Virus record (IMG/VR): IMGVR_UViG_3300031578_000009
Coordinates: 1 to 64,000 of that record
Length of the DNA stretch: 64,000 nucleotides
Source of the DNA: a virus
Strand: one strand, 5' to 3'
In this document: positions 54,329 to 62,739 of the stretch, piece by piece
Layout: every line of letters starts with the position of its first letter
How positions within the stretch are numbered: position 1 is the first letter of the stretch
Program-made: the position numbers and the translations under genes
The notes under the pieces: generated by a model
What the model was told of the DNA's origin: nothing
Database searches by the model: none
The model's input: only the letters and a program-made list of their open reading frames with translations

Positions 54329-54984
54329 AATACTTCAATTAAAAATGGTTCTCCAAATTCGCTTATTTTAAATGGAAGATTACATATTTCTTCATTTGCA
54401 TATTTATTAATTAAATAATTAACCAATACATGAGTAATTCTAGCTCCTATTAGCATTCCAAAATAAGCAGTTTGTTTAAATGTACATGGTCCATCATCTA
54501 CTTCTGAATCATCAAATAATGTAGCCTCATATTGTTCTTCCCTACCTTTAGTAACTACATATACTTCATATAGGTTCGCTCTTAATCTCCCGTCAATCAG
54601 CAATTCTCTATTATCCTGTTTACTCCATTTTTCAAATACTTGTTTTCTGGTAGCCATATTATCCAATCCAGTAATCATAATTGGAAAATACTCATTATTA
54701 TATTTTGAATTGAATTGCCTTATTGAACAATTAGATTGTTCTTGACAATTTTGTAAAATAGAACTAACTTTATATTTACCAATTTGATTTTTTTTGAAAT
54801 TTTGAGTTCCAATATTTATAGCTTCAACTTTATCTGGATCATATATCCAATAAGTTGCTGGAACTGTTTTGGTTAATGCAAATAATGCATTTGATCCAAT
54901 TCCACCAGTTCCAACTAATATTATATGCTCATTTGAACTTTTTTCATACCAAGGAGCATCTTTAAATCTATCATTGTATTCCAT
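54325..54984 (-). CDS. E1-like (ThiF-family) adenylating enzyme of a ubiquitin-like cassette
   Basis: A 219-residue protein. GTGGIG (25-30) is the ATP-binding loop, Asp49 with Glu54, Asn57 and Gln61-Asn62 follow as in ThiF/MoeB/UBA, Gln67-Lys70 is the conserved Q..GK, and GLDNMATR (106-113) replaces the SADNxxxR motif. Cys167 in GPCTFKQTAY is the best candidate for the thioester cysteine. It would adenylate the C-terminus of a ubiquitin-like partner. It is short, with no extra adenylation domain or ubiquitin-fold domain, as in bacterial E1s. It overlaps the JAMM gene by 14 bases. Confidence 0.82.
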   Translation of the reverse strand: MEYNDRFKDAPWYEKSSNEHIILVGTGGIGSNALFALTKTVPATYWIYDPDKVEAINIGTQNFKKNQIGKYKVSSILQNCQEQSNCSIRQFNSKYNNEYFPIMITGLDNMATRKQVFEKWSKQDNRELLIDGRLRANLYEVYVVTKGREEQYEATLFDDSEVDDGPCTFKQTAYFGMLIGARITHVLVNYLINKYANEEICNLPFKISEFGEPFLIEVL

Positions 54985-56047
54985 AAAGTAAATTATTAAT
55001 AGTTATATCAAATATTGGATTAGTTTCAAATTTATCTCTTAAATCTTCCATTTTAGAACATGCTTCAAGGCAATTTTTACGTAAATTAGAATCTGATCCA
55101 AATTCAAAATCATGAATAATTTCTAAATTAGTTTCCATAGCAACTTCGTATTCATCATAAGCAATTTCTTCATCTTTTGATAATTCATTATTAATTTTCT
55201 CCATTGCATCTCCAATACTTGAATAATATTTACCAGAATTTAATGAAATTAACTTTTTAAGAAAATTATCAACAGTTCCTGTTTTCTTATAAGTCTTTGT
55301 TAATGTTTGTAAATCACTATTCCCACCTTGATTTAGCCATCCTGCATTATAATCATCATTCCAATCTTCTTTGAAATTATATTGTTTTTGCCAAGATTGC
55401 TGACCAAATGTTTGTACTGGTTTAATTGCTGTTTTTTCTTTTTTAAGTTCATCAATTCTTTTATTCAACCAATTAATACTATTGAATTTTGTAGGCATAT
55501 CAATATCTAAATCTCCAATAAGAATAATATCTTCTTCTGTAGATGATTTAATATTAATTAATTTACCATCCGTACCTTTAATGGATGAATTATACAATAC
55601 TTTAGTTTTAGATGGAAATGCAACTTTACATTTATATTTTCTATCAAAACTAACAATCAATGATAAATAATAATTAAAGTTTGTAGCATTTGATAATAAT
55701 TCATCAGAATCGGTGTTACTAAAAAACGCTTGCATATTATGATGCGTATGCACCATACCACTATTACTATTAATTAAATTTTCATTAATATCATAAGCAT
55801 CCATTACTTTACCAGAATATTCGAATTCAGTATATGTATGACTACCAATATTCATTGGAAATATAAAATCAACTGTAAATTCCAAATCTTTCATTTGAAA
55901 CAAGTTACCTTTTGTTAATTTGTAAAATAATATTCCAGACCATTCTGTACTACCAATAGCAGAATGAAGATTATCTATTACATTAATAATTTCTTCATCT
56001 AATACTATTTTACCTATTGTTCCTAATTCTTGAGTTTTTTTATCCAC
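54971..56047 (-). CDS. JAMM/JAB metallopeptidase of a ubiquitin-like cassette
   Basis: A 358-residue protein with a GTG start at 56047 (no nearby ATG in frame). The JAMM signature is complete: Glu35 (TEWSGIL), His100 and His102 (VHTHH), Ser110 and Asp113 (SNTD), spaced HxH-x7-S-x2-D. This zinc site cuts isopeptide or C-terminal bonds of ubiquitin-like proteins. About 220 residues follow, acidic and helical (NNELSKDEEIAYDEYEV), longer than a minimal JAB domain. It overlaps the E2-like gene by 8 bases and the E1 gene by 14. Confidence 0.85.
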   Translation of the reverse strand: MDKKTQELGTIGKIVLDEEIINVIDNLHSAIGSTEWSGILFYKLTKGNLFQMKDLEFTVDFIFPMNIGSHTYTEFEYSGKVMDAYDINENLINSNSGMVHTHHNMQAFFSNTDSDELLSNATNFNYYLSLIVSFDRKYKCKVAFPSKTKVLYNSSIKGTDGKLINIKSSTEEDIILIGDLDIDMPTKFNSINWLNKRIDELKKEKTAIKPVQTFGQQSWQKQYNFKEDWNDDYNAGWLNQGGNSDLQTLTKTYKKTGTVDNFLKKLISLNSGKYYSSIGDAMEKINNELSKDEEIAYDEYEVAMETNLEIIHDFEFGSDSNLRKNCLEACSKMEDLRDKFETNPIFDITINNLLYGIQ

Positions 56048-57251
56048 GTTGTTTTAGTTTTTTATTAATTATATATTGTGAAAATTCTTCTTCTATCTTA
56101 CTAATAACTTCATTTAATATATCAACATGTATTGATTTTTCTAAATTATTTTCTAAATCATCATCTGGAATTACTATGTTTTTGATATTTTCTTCCTTAA
56201 ACATTACTTCAGAACCTGTATCATTATATCTTTTATAAAAATAATTCTGTTCAAAATTTTCAGTTACTGAAATTCCATTCCTATAAGAATATAAATAATG
56301 TTCAGGAACAATCTCATTTAAAACTTTACGAATATGATCTTTAGAATCATCTGATAATTTAATATCATAATAATCAATATCATTTATATTATAAATAAAA
56401 CTAAAATCATTGATATGCGATAACAATAATAAATAAACTGTATTTGCATCATAAAAATATTCAATGTCTGCTTCTTTAAATCTATTTTCATCACATAGTA
56501 CATTATCAATCTTTCTATATGGAACTCCCTCAATACTTTCCCAAGAAATATATTCTTTTAATAAGTAATAGAATGGAACAATATTTAAAAAACAATGTTT
56601 TGTTGAATTTCTAGTTCTATCAAATACATTTTTTATTTGAGTATCTCCCATACATAAATCATTATCATATGTTCCAATGTGTGAGTGAGATAGATGTGAA
56701 AATATATAACTATTTCTTAATTCTCTTTCCGACACTGTAGTTCTTGCAAACTGTAAATAATGTAATCTTTTATTACTAAATGTTAATTTCATATATAAAT
56801 CTTTCATCTCAAGAGATTGTTCAAATGAATTTGAAATTATTACAGAAGGAATCCATATAATTATACTATATCTATAACCATCTTTGTAGCTATTATCATT
56901 TTGTAAATCTACATATTCTTCACCAAATACTTCTATTGCTTTATTCAAATAAAATGTTCTAAGTTTTTCATCAGACATTTTGTCTACAGAATCTATGATA
57001 TTATTTAATTTTATATCATGAACTTCTTTTTTAGTTAATGGTTTAACTTGACTACTTAAATCTTTAATTGAAAATGCAATAGGTGACACTTTATTATTTA
57101 CATCCGAATAATACATTTTATTTGCTACTCTTCCTTCTTTCTTGAAAATATATTGTTTGTTATACATTACATATTTACTTTGATAAACATTATTTGGTAA
57201 TTTATCTAATTCTTTATCAGAAAGTCTTAATATTTCTTCTGGAAGTACCAT
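56040..57251 (-). CDS. E2-like (UBC-fold, PRTRC protein B-like) protein
   Basis: A 403-residue protein. Residues about 127-215 resemble the UBC core: YSIIIWIPSVIISNSFEQS, a long strand/helix stretch, then SHLSHSHIGTYDNDLCMGD (185-203). This mirrors the E2 motif HPxI...G.ICLG, with Cys200 as the catalytic cysteine and His189/His191 before it. PRTRC system protein B and bacterial E2-like proteins share this arrangement. The flanking regions are longer than in eukaryotic E2s. The call is by motif and by its neighbours (Ubl candidate, JAMM, E1). Confidence 0.65.
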   Translation of the reverse strand: MVLPEEILRLSDKELDKLPNNVYQSKYVMYNKQYIFKKEGRVANKMYYSDVNNKVSPIAFSIKDLSSQVKPLTKKEVHDIKLNNIIDSVDKMSDEKLRTFYLNKAIEVFGEEYVDLQNDNSYKDGYRYSIIIWIPSVIISNSFEQSLEMKDLYMKLTFSNKRLHYLQFARTTVSERELRNSYIFSHLSHSHIGTYDNDLCMGDTQIKNVFDRTRNSTKHCFLNIVPFYYLLKEYISWESIEGVPYRKIDNVLCDENRFKEADIEYFYDANTVYLLLLSHINDFSFIYNINDIDYYDIKLSDDSKDHIRKVLNEIVPEHYLYSYRNGISVTENFEQNYFYKRYNDTGSEVMFKEENIKNIVIPDDDLENNLEKSIHVDILNEVISKIEEEFSQYIINKKLKQRG

Positions 57252-57269
57252 ACATTAATATTTTTTAAA

Positions 57270-57289
57270 AGAGGGGATTTCTCCCCTCT
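57270..57289 (-). promoter_or_regulatory. Stem-loop between the Ubl candidate and E2-like genes
   Basis: Perfect 8-bp stem (AGAGGGGA / TCCCCTCT) with a 4-base loop, 6 bases after the Ubl stop and 18 bases before the E2 start. On the - strand it is followed by TTTTAAAAAATATT, a weak T-run. It may act as an attenuator so that the Ubl is made in excess over E2, JAMM and E1, or as an RNA 3'-end stabiliser. Confidence 0.55.
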
Positions 57290-57295
57290 ATTTGG

Positions 57296-57832
57296 TTAAA
57301 ACAAATTTAATAATTGTTGTGCTTCAAAATCTATGTCGTCTTCAGTCGTTTCATCCAATAATTTTACTTTATTAGTGGCTTTTGGTTCAGTTTCATTACT
57401 CATAACCTTTAAAATATAAGTTCCTGGATATAAATGAATTTCATCTACTTCTTCTGCTTGATTATTGTTTTTTTCAATCGTATCAAGAAATTCATTCAGT
57501 TCTTGAGTAGTTTTATGAGTATAATTAAATGGAACATCACCACCATTATCTTTATATTCTTTAACTGCATCTCTTGCTTCCCAATAACCTAATGCTCCTG
57601 CTTTTGATTTAGTTGGCATTACAAACATTACTGAATCAATTTCTGGTAATACTGCTTGGTCTACTTCAAATGAAGCTTTAGAAGCTCTGTCAATTAGCTT
57701 TGATGAACTCCAATCAATACCTAATTCAGTAATTTCTTCTTTTAACTCACCTAATGTACGAGCTGATGTTTCTACTTTCACTAACTCAGTTTGAGTTAAT
57801 AACTTTAATTTAATTGTTCTTTTTGTTGTCAT
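57296..57832 (-). CDS. Candidate ubiquitin-like (beta-grasp) protein
   Basis: A 178-residue protein. The first 75 residues match a beta-grasp rhythm: strands TIKLKLLTQ and ELVKVET, helix TLGELKEEITELG (26-38), then strands ASFEVD and DSVMFVMPTKSKAG (66-79). The last is a form common in small phage Ubl-like proteins and PRTRC protein C. The C-terminal 100 residues are acidic and likely flexible. There is no C-terminal GG; an internal Gly-Gly lies at 97-98. It is the first gene of the cassette, just after the primase (overlap of 4 bases), and is followed by a stem-loop. Confidence 0.5.
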   Translation of the reverse strand: MTTKRTIKLKLLTQTELVKVETSARTLGELKEEITELGIDWSSSKLIDRASKASFEVDQAVLPEIDSVMFVMPTKSKAGALGYWEARDAVKEYKDNGGDVPFNYTHKTTQELNEFLDTIEKNNNQAEEVDEIHLYPGTYILKVMSNETEPKATNKVKLLDETTEDDIDFEAQQLLNLF

Positions 57833-58851
57833 AATTTGATTTTTAAATCTGTTAACTGATTTTGTAAATAAAAATTAAACTCACGTCCACCATCTTTATA
57901 CCACATGTCTGTGGGGTCTTTTGGTGCACGTAATGGATTATGTATGTATGGTATTTGATAAATTTGAGAAAACTTCTTTGCATATTTTATTCCAGCTTCA
58001 TCATTATCAAAATAAATTACAAGATTTGGATATCTTTTTTTAAGTTTATAGAATACTTTGTCTGGTATCCAAGATCCTTCATTATTTGGAGCTATTGCTA
58101 TTGGTTTATTATATATTCTCCAAAATGGCCCTGTATCTTTAAAACTACTTGTTATAAAGCATATATCTCCACTTTTTGGCAATAAATCCCATCCCTGTAC
58201 GATTGTATTATCAACATTTGACAACCACTTTCTATAAGATGGTTTTTGTGGAAAATACAACTTCCTTCTGAATATTCCATTATGCCAATAATAATCCATA
58301 CTATATGAATAATCATCACATACATATAATTTTTCATATATATTCTTTTTTTCAGAAGTTAATCTGAAATAAGAAATTGGATTTATATTAGCTTTAATAA
58401 GCATATTTTCAGCCCATGACTGACTACCCCACCATTCTAAATCATGCTGAAGAAGTTCTCTCTTTTTAATTGTTAATATTGTTTTGTAATCCTCATATTC
58501 AACTGTATGAATTTGTTGTTCTGAATACTTAGTATAATTATTACTTCCTGAACCTCTTAAATACAGATTAAAATCAATATTTATTTTTTCTAATACTTCT
58601 TTAAAAGTTAATCCATATTTTCTACTAACAAATTGGAAACAATTTAAAGCCCCATCTTCACCAAAGTCTTTATATAAATAAGTGCCATTAAAATATGAGA
58701 TAACAGCACTTGGATTTGGATCATTTCTAAATTCAGCTTTAAAATGTTTTCCTATCTTTTGAAAATACTTTGAATATTTCTTATATATATCTAATGGACT
58801 AACTCTTTCAAGAATATTTTCTATTGTTAATAGTCCATTTGTTTTAAACAT
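57829..58851 (-). CDS. DnaG-like primase with TOPRIM domain
   Basis: A 340-residue protein. The N-terminus has GKHFKAEFRNDPNPSAVISY and YKDFGEDGALNCFQFV, the core of the DnaG zinc-binding module, but the zinc cysteines are absent. The TOPRIM segment has ITSSFKDTGPFW (about 229-240) and VIYFDNDEAGIKYAKKF (277-293), the DxDxAG site being DNDEAG. The final part (NPLRAPKDPTDMW) is typical of primase ends. It makes RNA primers for phage DNA replication. No helicase domain is fused. Confidence 0.75.
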   Translation of the reverse strand: MFKTNGLLTIENILERVSPLDIYKKYSKYFQKIGKHFKAEFRNDPNPSAVISYFNGTYLYKDFGEDGALNCFQFVSRKYGLTFKEVLEKINIDFNLYLRGSGSNNYTKYSEQQIHTVEYEDYKTILTIKKRELLQHDLEWWGSQSWAENMLIKANINPISYFRLTSEKKNIYEKLYVCDDYSYSMDYYWHNGIFRRKLYFPQKPSYRKWLSNVDNTIVQGWDLLPKSGDICFITSSFKDTGPFWRIYNKPIAIAPNNEGSWIPDKVFYKLKKRYPNLVIYFDNDEAGIKYAKKFSQIYQIPYIHNPLRAPKDPTDMWYKDGGREFNFYLQNQLTDLKIKL

Positions 58852-58855
58852 TCAA

Positions 58856-59077
58856 TTAACTAATTAACTTCCATTCATATATAGAATTTAATGTTCTGAA
58901 TTTGTTTTCAGATATTATTTCAGTAACTCTTGACGTTACCCAATTATATCCTACAAAAAATCCCTTGCCAATTTCTGGATTTTCTACAAATTTTCCAATT
59001 TTTTCAAATCCAACTTCTATATTGTTTGGATGAAGTGGATTTTCTGCTTCTTCTAATTTTCTAATTAGGACGTTCAT
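58856..59077 (-). CDS. Small protein of unknown function
   Basis: A 73-residue protein, beta-rich in its second half (IGKGFFVGYNWVTSRVTEIIS), with a basic start. No motif was recognised. It lies one base after the small zinc protein gene. Confidence 0.55.
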   Translation of the reverse strand: MNVLIRKLEEAENPLHPNNIEVGFEKIGKFVENPEIGKGFFVGYNWVTSRVTEIISENKFRTLNSIYEWKLIS

Positions 59078-59078
59078 A

Positions 59079-59246
59079 TTATTTATTGTTTTTACTAGTT
59101 AAATGCCAACCAAAACAATGTGGACAATAATATTTATAAAGAACTTTATTATCTTTTAAAGCTCTTTTTATGATATTATCTGCCCATGATTCTTTTAGTT
59201 TTTTCTTATGTAAACATGTTTTTACCCATTCATCAATTTTCTTCAT
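59079..59246 (-). CDS. Small zinc-binding protein
   Basis: A 55-residue protein starting at the ATG that directly follows the SSB stop (TAAATG). A helical charged first half contains Cys11 and His13. Then YYCPHCFGWHLTS (39-51) has a CxxC knuckle with Trp-His-Leu, a pattern common in tiny phage and bacterial zinc proteins of the form CxxCxxWHLTS. The zinc site is probably Cys41, Cys44, His48 and one further ligand. Confidence 0.6.
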   Translation of the reverse strand: MKKIDEWVKTCLHKKKLKESWADNIIKRALKDNKVLYKYYCPHCFGWHLTSKNNK

Positions 59247-59882
59247 TTAAAATGGAAGATCGTCCTTAATAGATTGAGTATCAGTTGATTGTTGGGGATC
59301 TTCATCCATCTTAACTAATGCTTTATAAAAATACTTATTAGTTTTATCAGGCCATGTATTATCCTTCTGTCTTGCTTGTAATTCTGCTTCTGTTGCTGCT
59401 ACATAACCATATCTGGGTAAATTAATCAACATTTTAACTTTAGGACTTCCATCCTTATCCTTACCCATATATTCTACTGCTCCAATCAAAAACCAAGTAT
59501 ATTTGTTATTAAATACTCTTTTTACTTGATTAAGAAAATCTTCAATACTATCTGCTTTAATAGCATCTACTTGCTCTTTTACACCCATTGCTGTAGCAAT
59601 AGTTGCAATAATATCTATAAAATCATTTGTAGCTTTATCATCTTGCTTACCTGTAATATAGATACCTAAATCTACTCTTCCAATTTGCCCCACTGCTCCT
59701 TCAAACCCTTCAAAATCTCCACCTAATGGTTTAGTTTCAAGATTGGCTTGCACTTTAAACTTTTCTCCGTTATTTGATTGTGTTATTTCAAATCCTGTAA
59801 CCTTTAACTCATTAGGGCCAATGTTAATGAATTGTGGAGTTTTAAACCCTGAATCTACTTTTGCTTCTTTTGTACTAAACAT
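59247..59882 (-). CDS. ssb: Single-stranded DNA-binding protein (SSB-like)
   Basis: A 211-residue protein. The N-terminal part has strands and loops like phage OB-fold binders (FINIGPNELKVTGFEI ... KFKVQANLETKPLGG). The C-terminal tail is acidic and ends in KDDLPF, the SSB tail (DDDLPF in Escherichia coli) used to recruit repair proteins. It would protect single-stranded DNA and load the Sak4-like ATPase and exonuclease. It is longer than E. coli SSB (178) by a helical insert. Confidence 0.72.
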   Translation of the reverse strand: MFSTKEAKVDSGFKTPQFINIGPNELKVTGFEITQSNNGEKFKVQANLETKPLGGDFEGFEGAVGQIGRVDLGIYITGKQDDKATNDFIDIIATIATAMGVKEQVDAIKADSIEDFLNQVKRVFNNKYTWFLIGAVEYMGKDKDGSPKVKMLINLPRYGYVAATEAELQARQKDNTWPDKTNKYFYKALVKMDEDPQQSTDTQSIKDDLPF

Positions 59883-59908
59883 ATATATTTGTTTTTAATT
59901 GTTTCTAA

Positions 59909-60418
59909 TTATAATTCGCCATATTCTACATAAACTTTTGGTTCATCTACTTCATCTTCTTTAGTGAACGCATTATCAGGAAATTCTGCAAAATCATCTC
60001 TTGTTAAGCTTCCTGGGTATGAATCATTAAGAATAATCAAATACGCATAGTCTGCTTTAACATCTGGTACTTTTAATAAGAATTCCCTACCATTGTATAA
60101 TTCAACTCCATATTCCTTAATTATTCTGTCTGCGAATTTAGAATTTGAGAAACTATTATCTAAGTTAATTTTTGCATCATTCTGAGTTTCTACACCAGTT
60201 GTATTAGCAATAAATAATAATTCATTTAATGGACCATAACTAATCATTTTACCAGTTATTTGAGAATTACTATAATTTAATAATTCAGCAGCTTTTTGAT
60301 TAATTTGCCATTTTTTAGTTTTACCATCAGAACTACCAATATATGTTAATACTGGTAAATCTGGATATTTGTCTACTTTTTCTTCTTTTTGTTTCTTAAA
60401 ACTGAAATTTAATTCCAT
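59909..60418 (-). CDS. Protein of unknown function in the recombination block
   Basis: A 169-residue protein: a basic/acidic N-terminal tail (SFKKQKEEKVDKY), a mixed core (YIGSSDGKTKKWQINQKAAE ... VELYNGREFLLKV) and an acidic end (FTKEDEVDEPKVYVEYGEL). No catalytic motif was recognised. It sits between SSB and the Sak4-like gene, so it may be a DNA-binding accessory. Confidence 0.55.
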   Translation of the reverse strand: MELNFSFKKQKEEKVDKYPDLPVLTYIGSSDGKTKKWQINQKAAELLNYSNSQITGKMISYGPLNELLFIANTTGVETQNDAKINLDNSFSNSKFADRIIKEYGVELYNGREFLLKVPDVKADYAYLIILNDSYPGSLTRDDFAEFPDNAFTKEDEVDEPKVYVEYGEL

Positions 60419-60436
60419 ACTTTATTTTTTTAATTA

Positions 60437-60619
60437 TTATTCTTCAAAAATTACAAATTCATTCTCAATATCTACATCACTTATTTCTGGATATAATTCT
60501 CCACATTCTTCCATTCCTGGCCAATTGTCAACTCCAGCAGCTTCTAGTTCCATTAATGTAGTTTCACTGCTTAATAAATCCATTATCCTTTTTAAAGGAA
60601 CTTTTACATATCTATTCAT
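60437..60619 (-). CDS. Small acidic protein of unknown function
   Basis: A 60-residue protein: an N-terminal basic helix (VPLKRIMDLLSSETTLMEL) and an acidic tail (PEISDVDIENEFVIFEE). It fits between two operon genes with gaps of 8 and 18 bases. No family was recognised. The acidic tail resembles partners of SSB or recombinases, but this is a guess. Confidence 0.5.
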   Translation of the reverse strand: MNRYVKVPLKRIMDLLSSETTLMELEAAGVDNWPGMEECGELYPEISDVDIENEFVIFEE

Positions 60620-60627
60620 ATTATTAT

Positions 60628-61419
60628 TTATTTTAAATATATTTTATCCCAATAAGTTTTAATAGATTTGTCTTCCATCTTTTCAGATATTAAAATACTT
60701 CCATCTAAATGGGGGCATCTTCCGCCACATACGACTTTGTATTCATTGTTATAACTTAAATAACCCTTACCATCCTCTCTATAAAAATGTCCAACTGCAT
60801 CAACTCTTGAGGAATAAATAGATTTAACTTTACCAGTTAAATTAATGTCAATTGATTCTACTGAATCTCCATTTCTTGATTCTACTAATTTATCCTTAAC
60901 ATGAGCTAATAATATAACATAAGTTACTTTATCTAATGATATCAATTCAAGTAATTTATCGTACCAAGTAGTCATTGCTTCTCTTGAGTGTTTATATCCA
61001 TATCCTTGACCTAAATCATGAACTGTTTCAAATTTTGGATCTGTATGATATATAACAGCACCAGTTTCAACTTCCCCAACTCTATTAAACTTCTTACCTT
61101 GAGGTTTATTCATATAATTATATGTACCAACAATTTCTGACCATTCATCAAGTTTTGTTACAGTATCTATAATTAAGAATTCACATACTTTTGTTTCAGA
61201 ATTCTTAATTAAATTCAATACTTCATTAAATTCTGAAGCTTTATATATTTCTTGAACTCTACCTTCAATATAATCAGCACCACCTGGTTCTAATTCTAAT
61301 ATAAGATGATTTTTTAATTGAGCAACAATATTTGTCTTTCCCGCCTTGGGTACAGAATATATCATATGCACTCTTGGATTAACAAACTTTTGCTTTCTTT
61401 CTTCTGTTACTAATTCCAT
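60628..61419 (-). CDS. Sak4-like RecA-family ATPase
   Basis: A 263-residue protein. The Walker A site is YSVPKAGKT (21-29) and Walker B is FLIIDTVTKL (81-90). A segment with HSREAMTTWYDKLLELIS and VILLAHVKD follows, the layout of phage AAA_24/Sak4 proteins. These act as single-strand annealing or strand-exchange ATPases with SSB. A Cys/His-rich segment near the end (GGRCPHLDG) is usual for the family. The TnpB element is inserted just upstream of its start. Confidence 0.75.
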   Translation of the reverse strand: MELVTEERKQKFVNPRVHMIYSVPKAGKTNIVAQLKNHLILELEPGGADYIEGRVQEIYKASEFNEVLNLIKNSETKVCEFLIIDTVTKLDEWSEIVGTYNYMNKPQGKKFNRVGEVETGAVIYHTDPKFETVHDLGQGYGYKHSREAMTTWYDKLLELISLDKVTYVILLAHVKDKLVESRNGDSVESIDINLTGKVKSIYSSRVDAVGHFYREDGKGYLSYNNEYKVVCGGRCPHLDGSILISEKMEDKSIKTYWDKIYLK

Positions 61420-61435
61420 ATTTTTATTTAAAATT

Positions 61436-62739
61436 TATATGACGGAGCGTAAAACCAACTCATTACGAAGTGTGGGTTGGATGTAAGCGACTCCTTTACA
61501 CTCACATTTTGACATTTTGTTTGTTTTGTATAAATTGGCATAATTTTTGTAATATATAAACTATGTTTAAATCGTTCAAATACAGAATTTACCCAACCGA
61601 GCCACAAAAAGAGCTTATTGCCAAACATATTGGTAGTAGTCGTTTTGTGTTTAATCTTGCGTTGGAAACTAAAAACGCTGCATATATTGGTAACAAACAT
61701 AACTACAGCCCTTTCGATTTAATTAAACAATTACCAGAACTTAAAAAAGAATGTCCTTGGCTAAAAGAAGTAAACTCACAAAGCTTACAACAATCTATAC
61801 AAAATATGGATATTGCTTTTAAGAAATTCTTTAAAGGAGCTGGTTTTCCAAAATTTAAGTCTAAAAGAGATAGACAATCTTTTTCAATACCACAAAATGT
61901 AATAGTTGAAAATAATCTTTTGATAATACCAAAGTTTAAAGAGGGTATTAAAATATTTTTACATAAACCTACACAAGGTATTGTAAAAAGTGGAACTATC
62001 AGTGTAACACCTACAGGTAAATACTTCGTGTCAATACTTTGTGATACTAAAGAAGATATGCCAATTAAGGTTTCTATTAATGAAAACACCACAATAGGTA
62101 TTGACCTTGGAATAAAAGACTTTGCCATTACCTCAGATGGAGAGGTATTTGATAATCCTAAATTTCTTCGTAAAGCACAAAGTAAATTAAAATATGTACA
62201 ACGTAAATACTCAAAACACAAAGGCAAGCGAACTAAAAAGAAACTTGCCAAATTACATGAAGATGTAGTAAACAAACGCAAAGATTTTTTACACAAAGTT
62301 TCAACTAAATTAATTCGTGAGAACCAAACGATAGCCCTTGAAACTTTAGCGGTTAAAAATATGGTTAAAAACCACAATTTAGCACAAGCAATTAATGATG
62401 TAAGTTGGTCAACTTTTGTTTCTATGTTGGAATATAAAGCTGGTTGGTATGGTAAAAATATCCTACGAATAGGACAATTTGCACCATCTTCAAAAACTTG
62501 TTCAAACTGTGGGGCTATCAACAATGAACTACAACTAAAAGACCGTGAATGGACTTGTGGCAGTTGTTCTACTGTTTTAGACCGAGATGTTAATGCTGCT
62601 TGTAACATAAAATCATTTGCTTTAAAAAATATTTTGTCTGGGGAACACAGACTTAAAAGTCAAGACGAACTGCCTACATTAGTAGGAGTAATGACTCTTG
62701 AAGCCAAACCCATCGCCTTTGGCGTGGGTGGGTAGTTCA
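61436..62739 (+). mobile_element. IS200/IS605-family (IS1341-type) TnpB-only element
   Basis: The element carries tnpB but no transposase tnpA. The left end has an imperfect hairpin (CCAACTCATTAC 61455-61466 with GTGTGGGTTGG 61470-61480, loop GAA). The right end has the typical hairpin CCCA-t-CGCC / GGCG-TGGG (62709-62728) followed by GTGGGTAGTTCA. It interrupts the - strand operon between the Sak4-like gene and a 32-residue gene. The exact left end is uncertain by a few bases. No target-site duplication is expected for this family. Confidence 0.8.
61563..62735 (+). CDS. tnpB: TnpB RNA-guided nuclease
   Basis: A 390-residue, full-length TnpB. The RuvC catalytic residues are intact: Asp181 in GIDLGIKDFA, Glu260 in IALETL and Asp342 in DRDVNAA. 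The zinc ribbon has Cys313/Cys316 and Cys332/Cys335. TnpB uses a right-end-derived RNA to guide cleavage next to a short target-adjacent motif. The frame is undamaged, so it may be active. Its strand is opposite to the surrounding operon. Confidence 0.9.
   Translation: MFKSFKYRIYPTEPQKELIAKHIGSSRFVFNLALETKNAAYIGNKHNYSPFDLIKQLPELKKECPWLKEVNSQSLQQSIQNMDIAFKKFFKGAGFPKFKSKRDRQSFSIPQNVIVENNLLIIPKFKEGIKIFLHKPTQGIVKSGTISVTPTGKYFVSILCDTKEDMPIKVSINENTTIGIDLGIKDFAITSDGEVFDNPKFLRKAQSKLKYVQRKYSKHKGKRTKKKLAKLHEDVVNKRKDFLHKVSTKLIRENQTIALETLAVKNMVKNHNLAQAINDVSWSTFVSMLEYKAGWYGKNILRIGQFAPSSKTCSNCGAINNELQLKDREWTCGSCSTVLDRDVNAACNIKSFALKNILSGEHRLKSQDELPTLVGVMTLEAKPIAFGVGG

Noticed and set aside
61500-61562. Promoter for tnpB of the same Bacteroidota type
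   Set aside because: The candidate TAATTTTTG has one base too many between TA and TTTG, so it does not match the motif seen elsewhere.
61428-61700. 90-residue open frame on the - strand across the left end of the TnpB element
   Set aside because: It is antisense to tnpB and its leader hairpin, with an odd mix of repeated Thr/Phe and no operon spacing; treated as a shadow frame.
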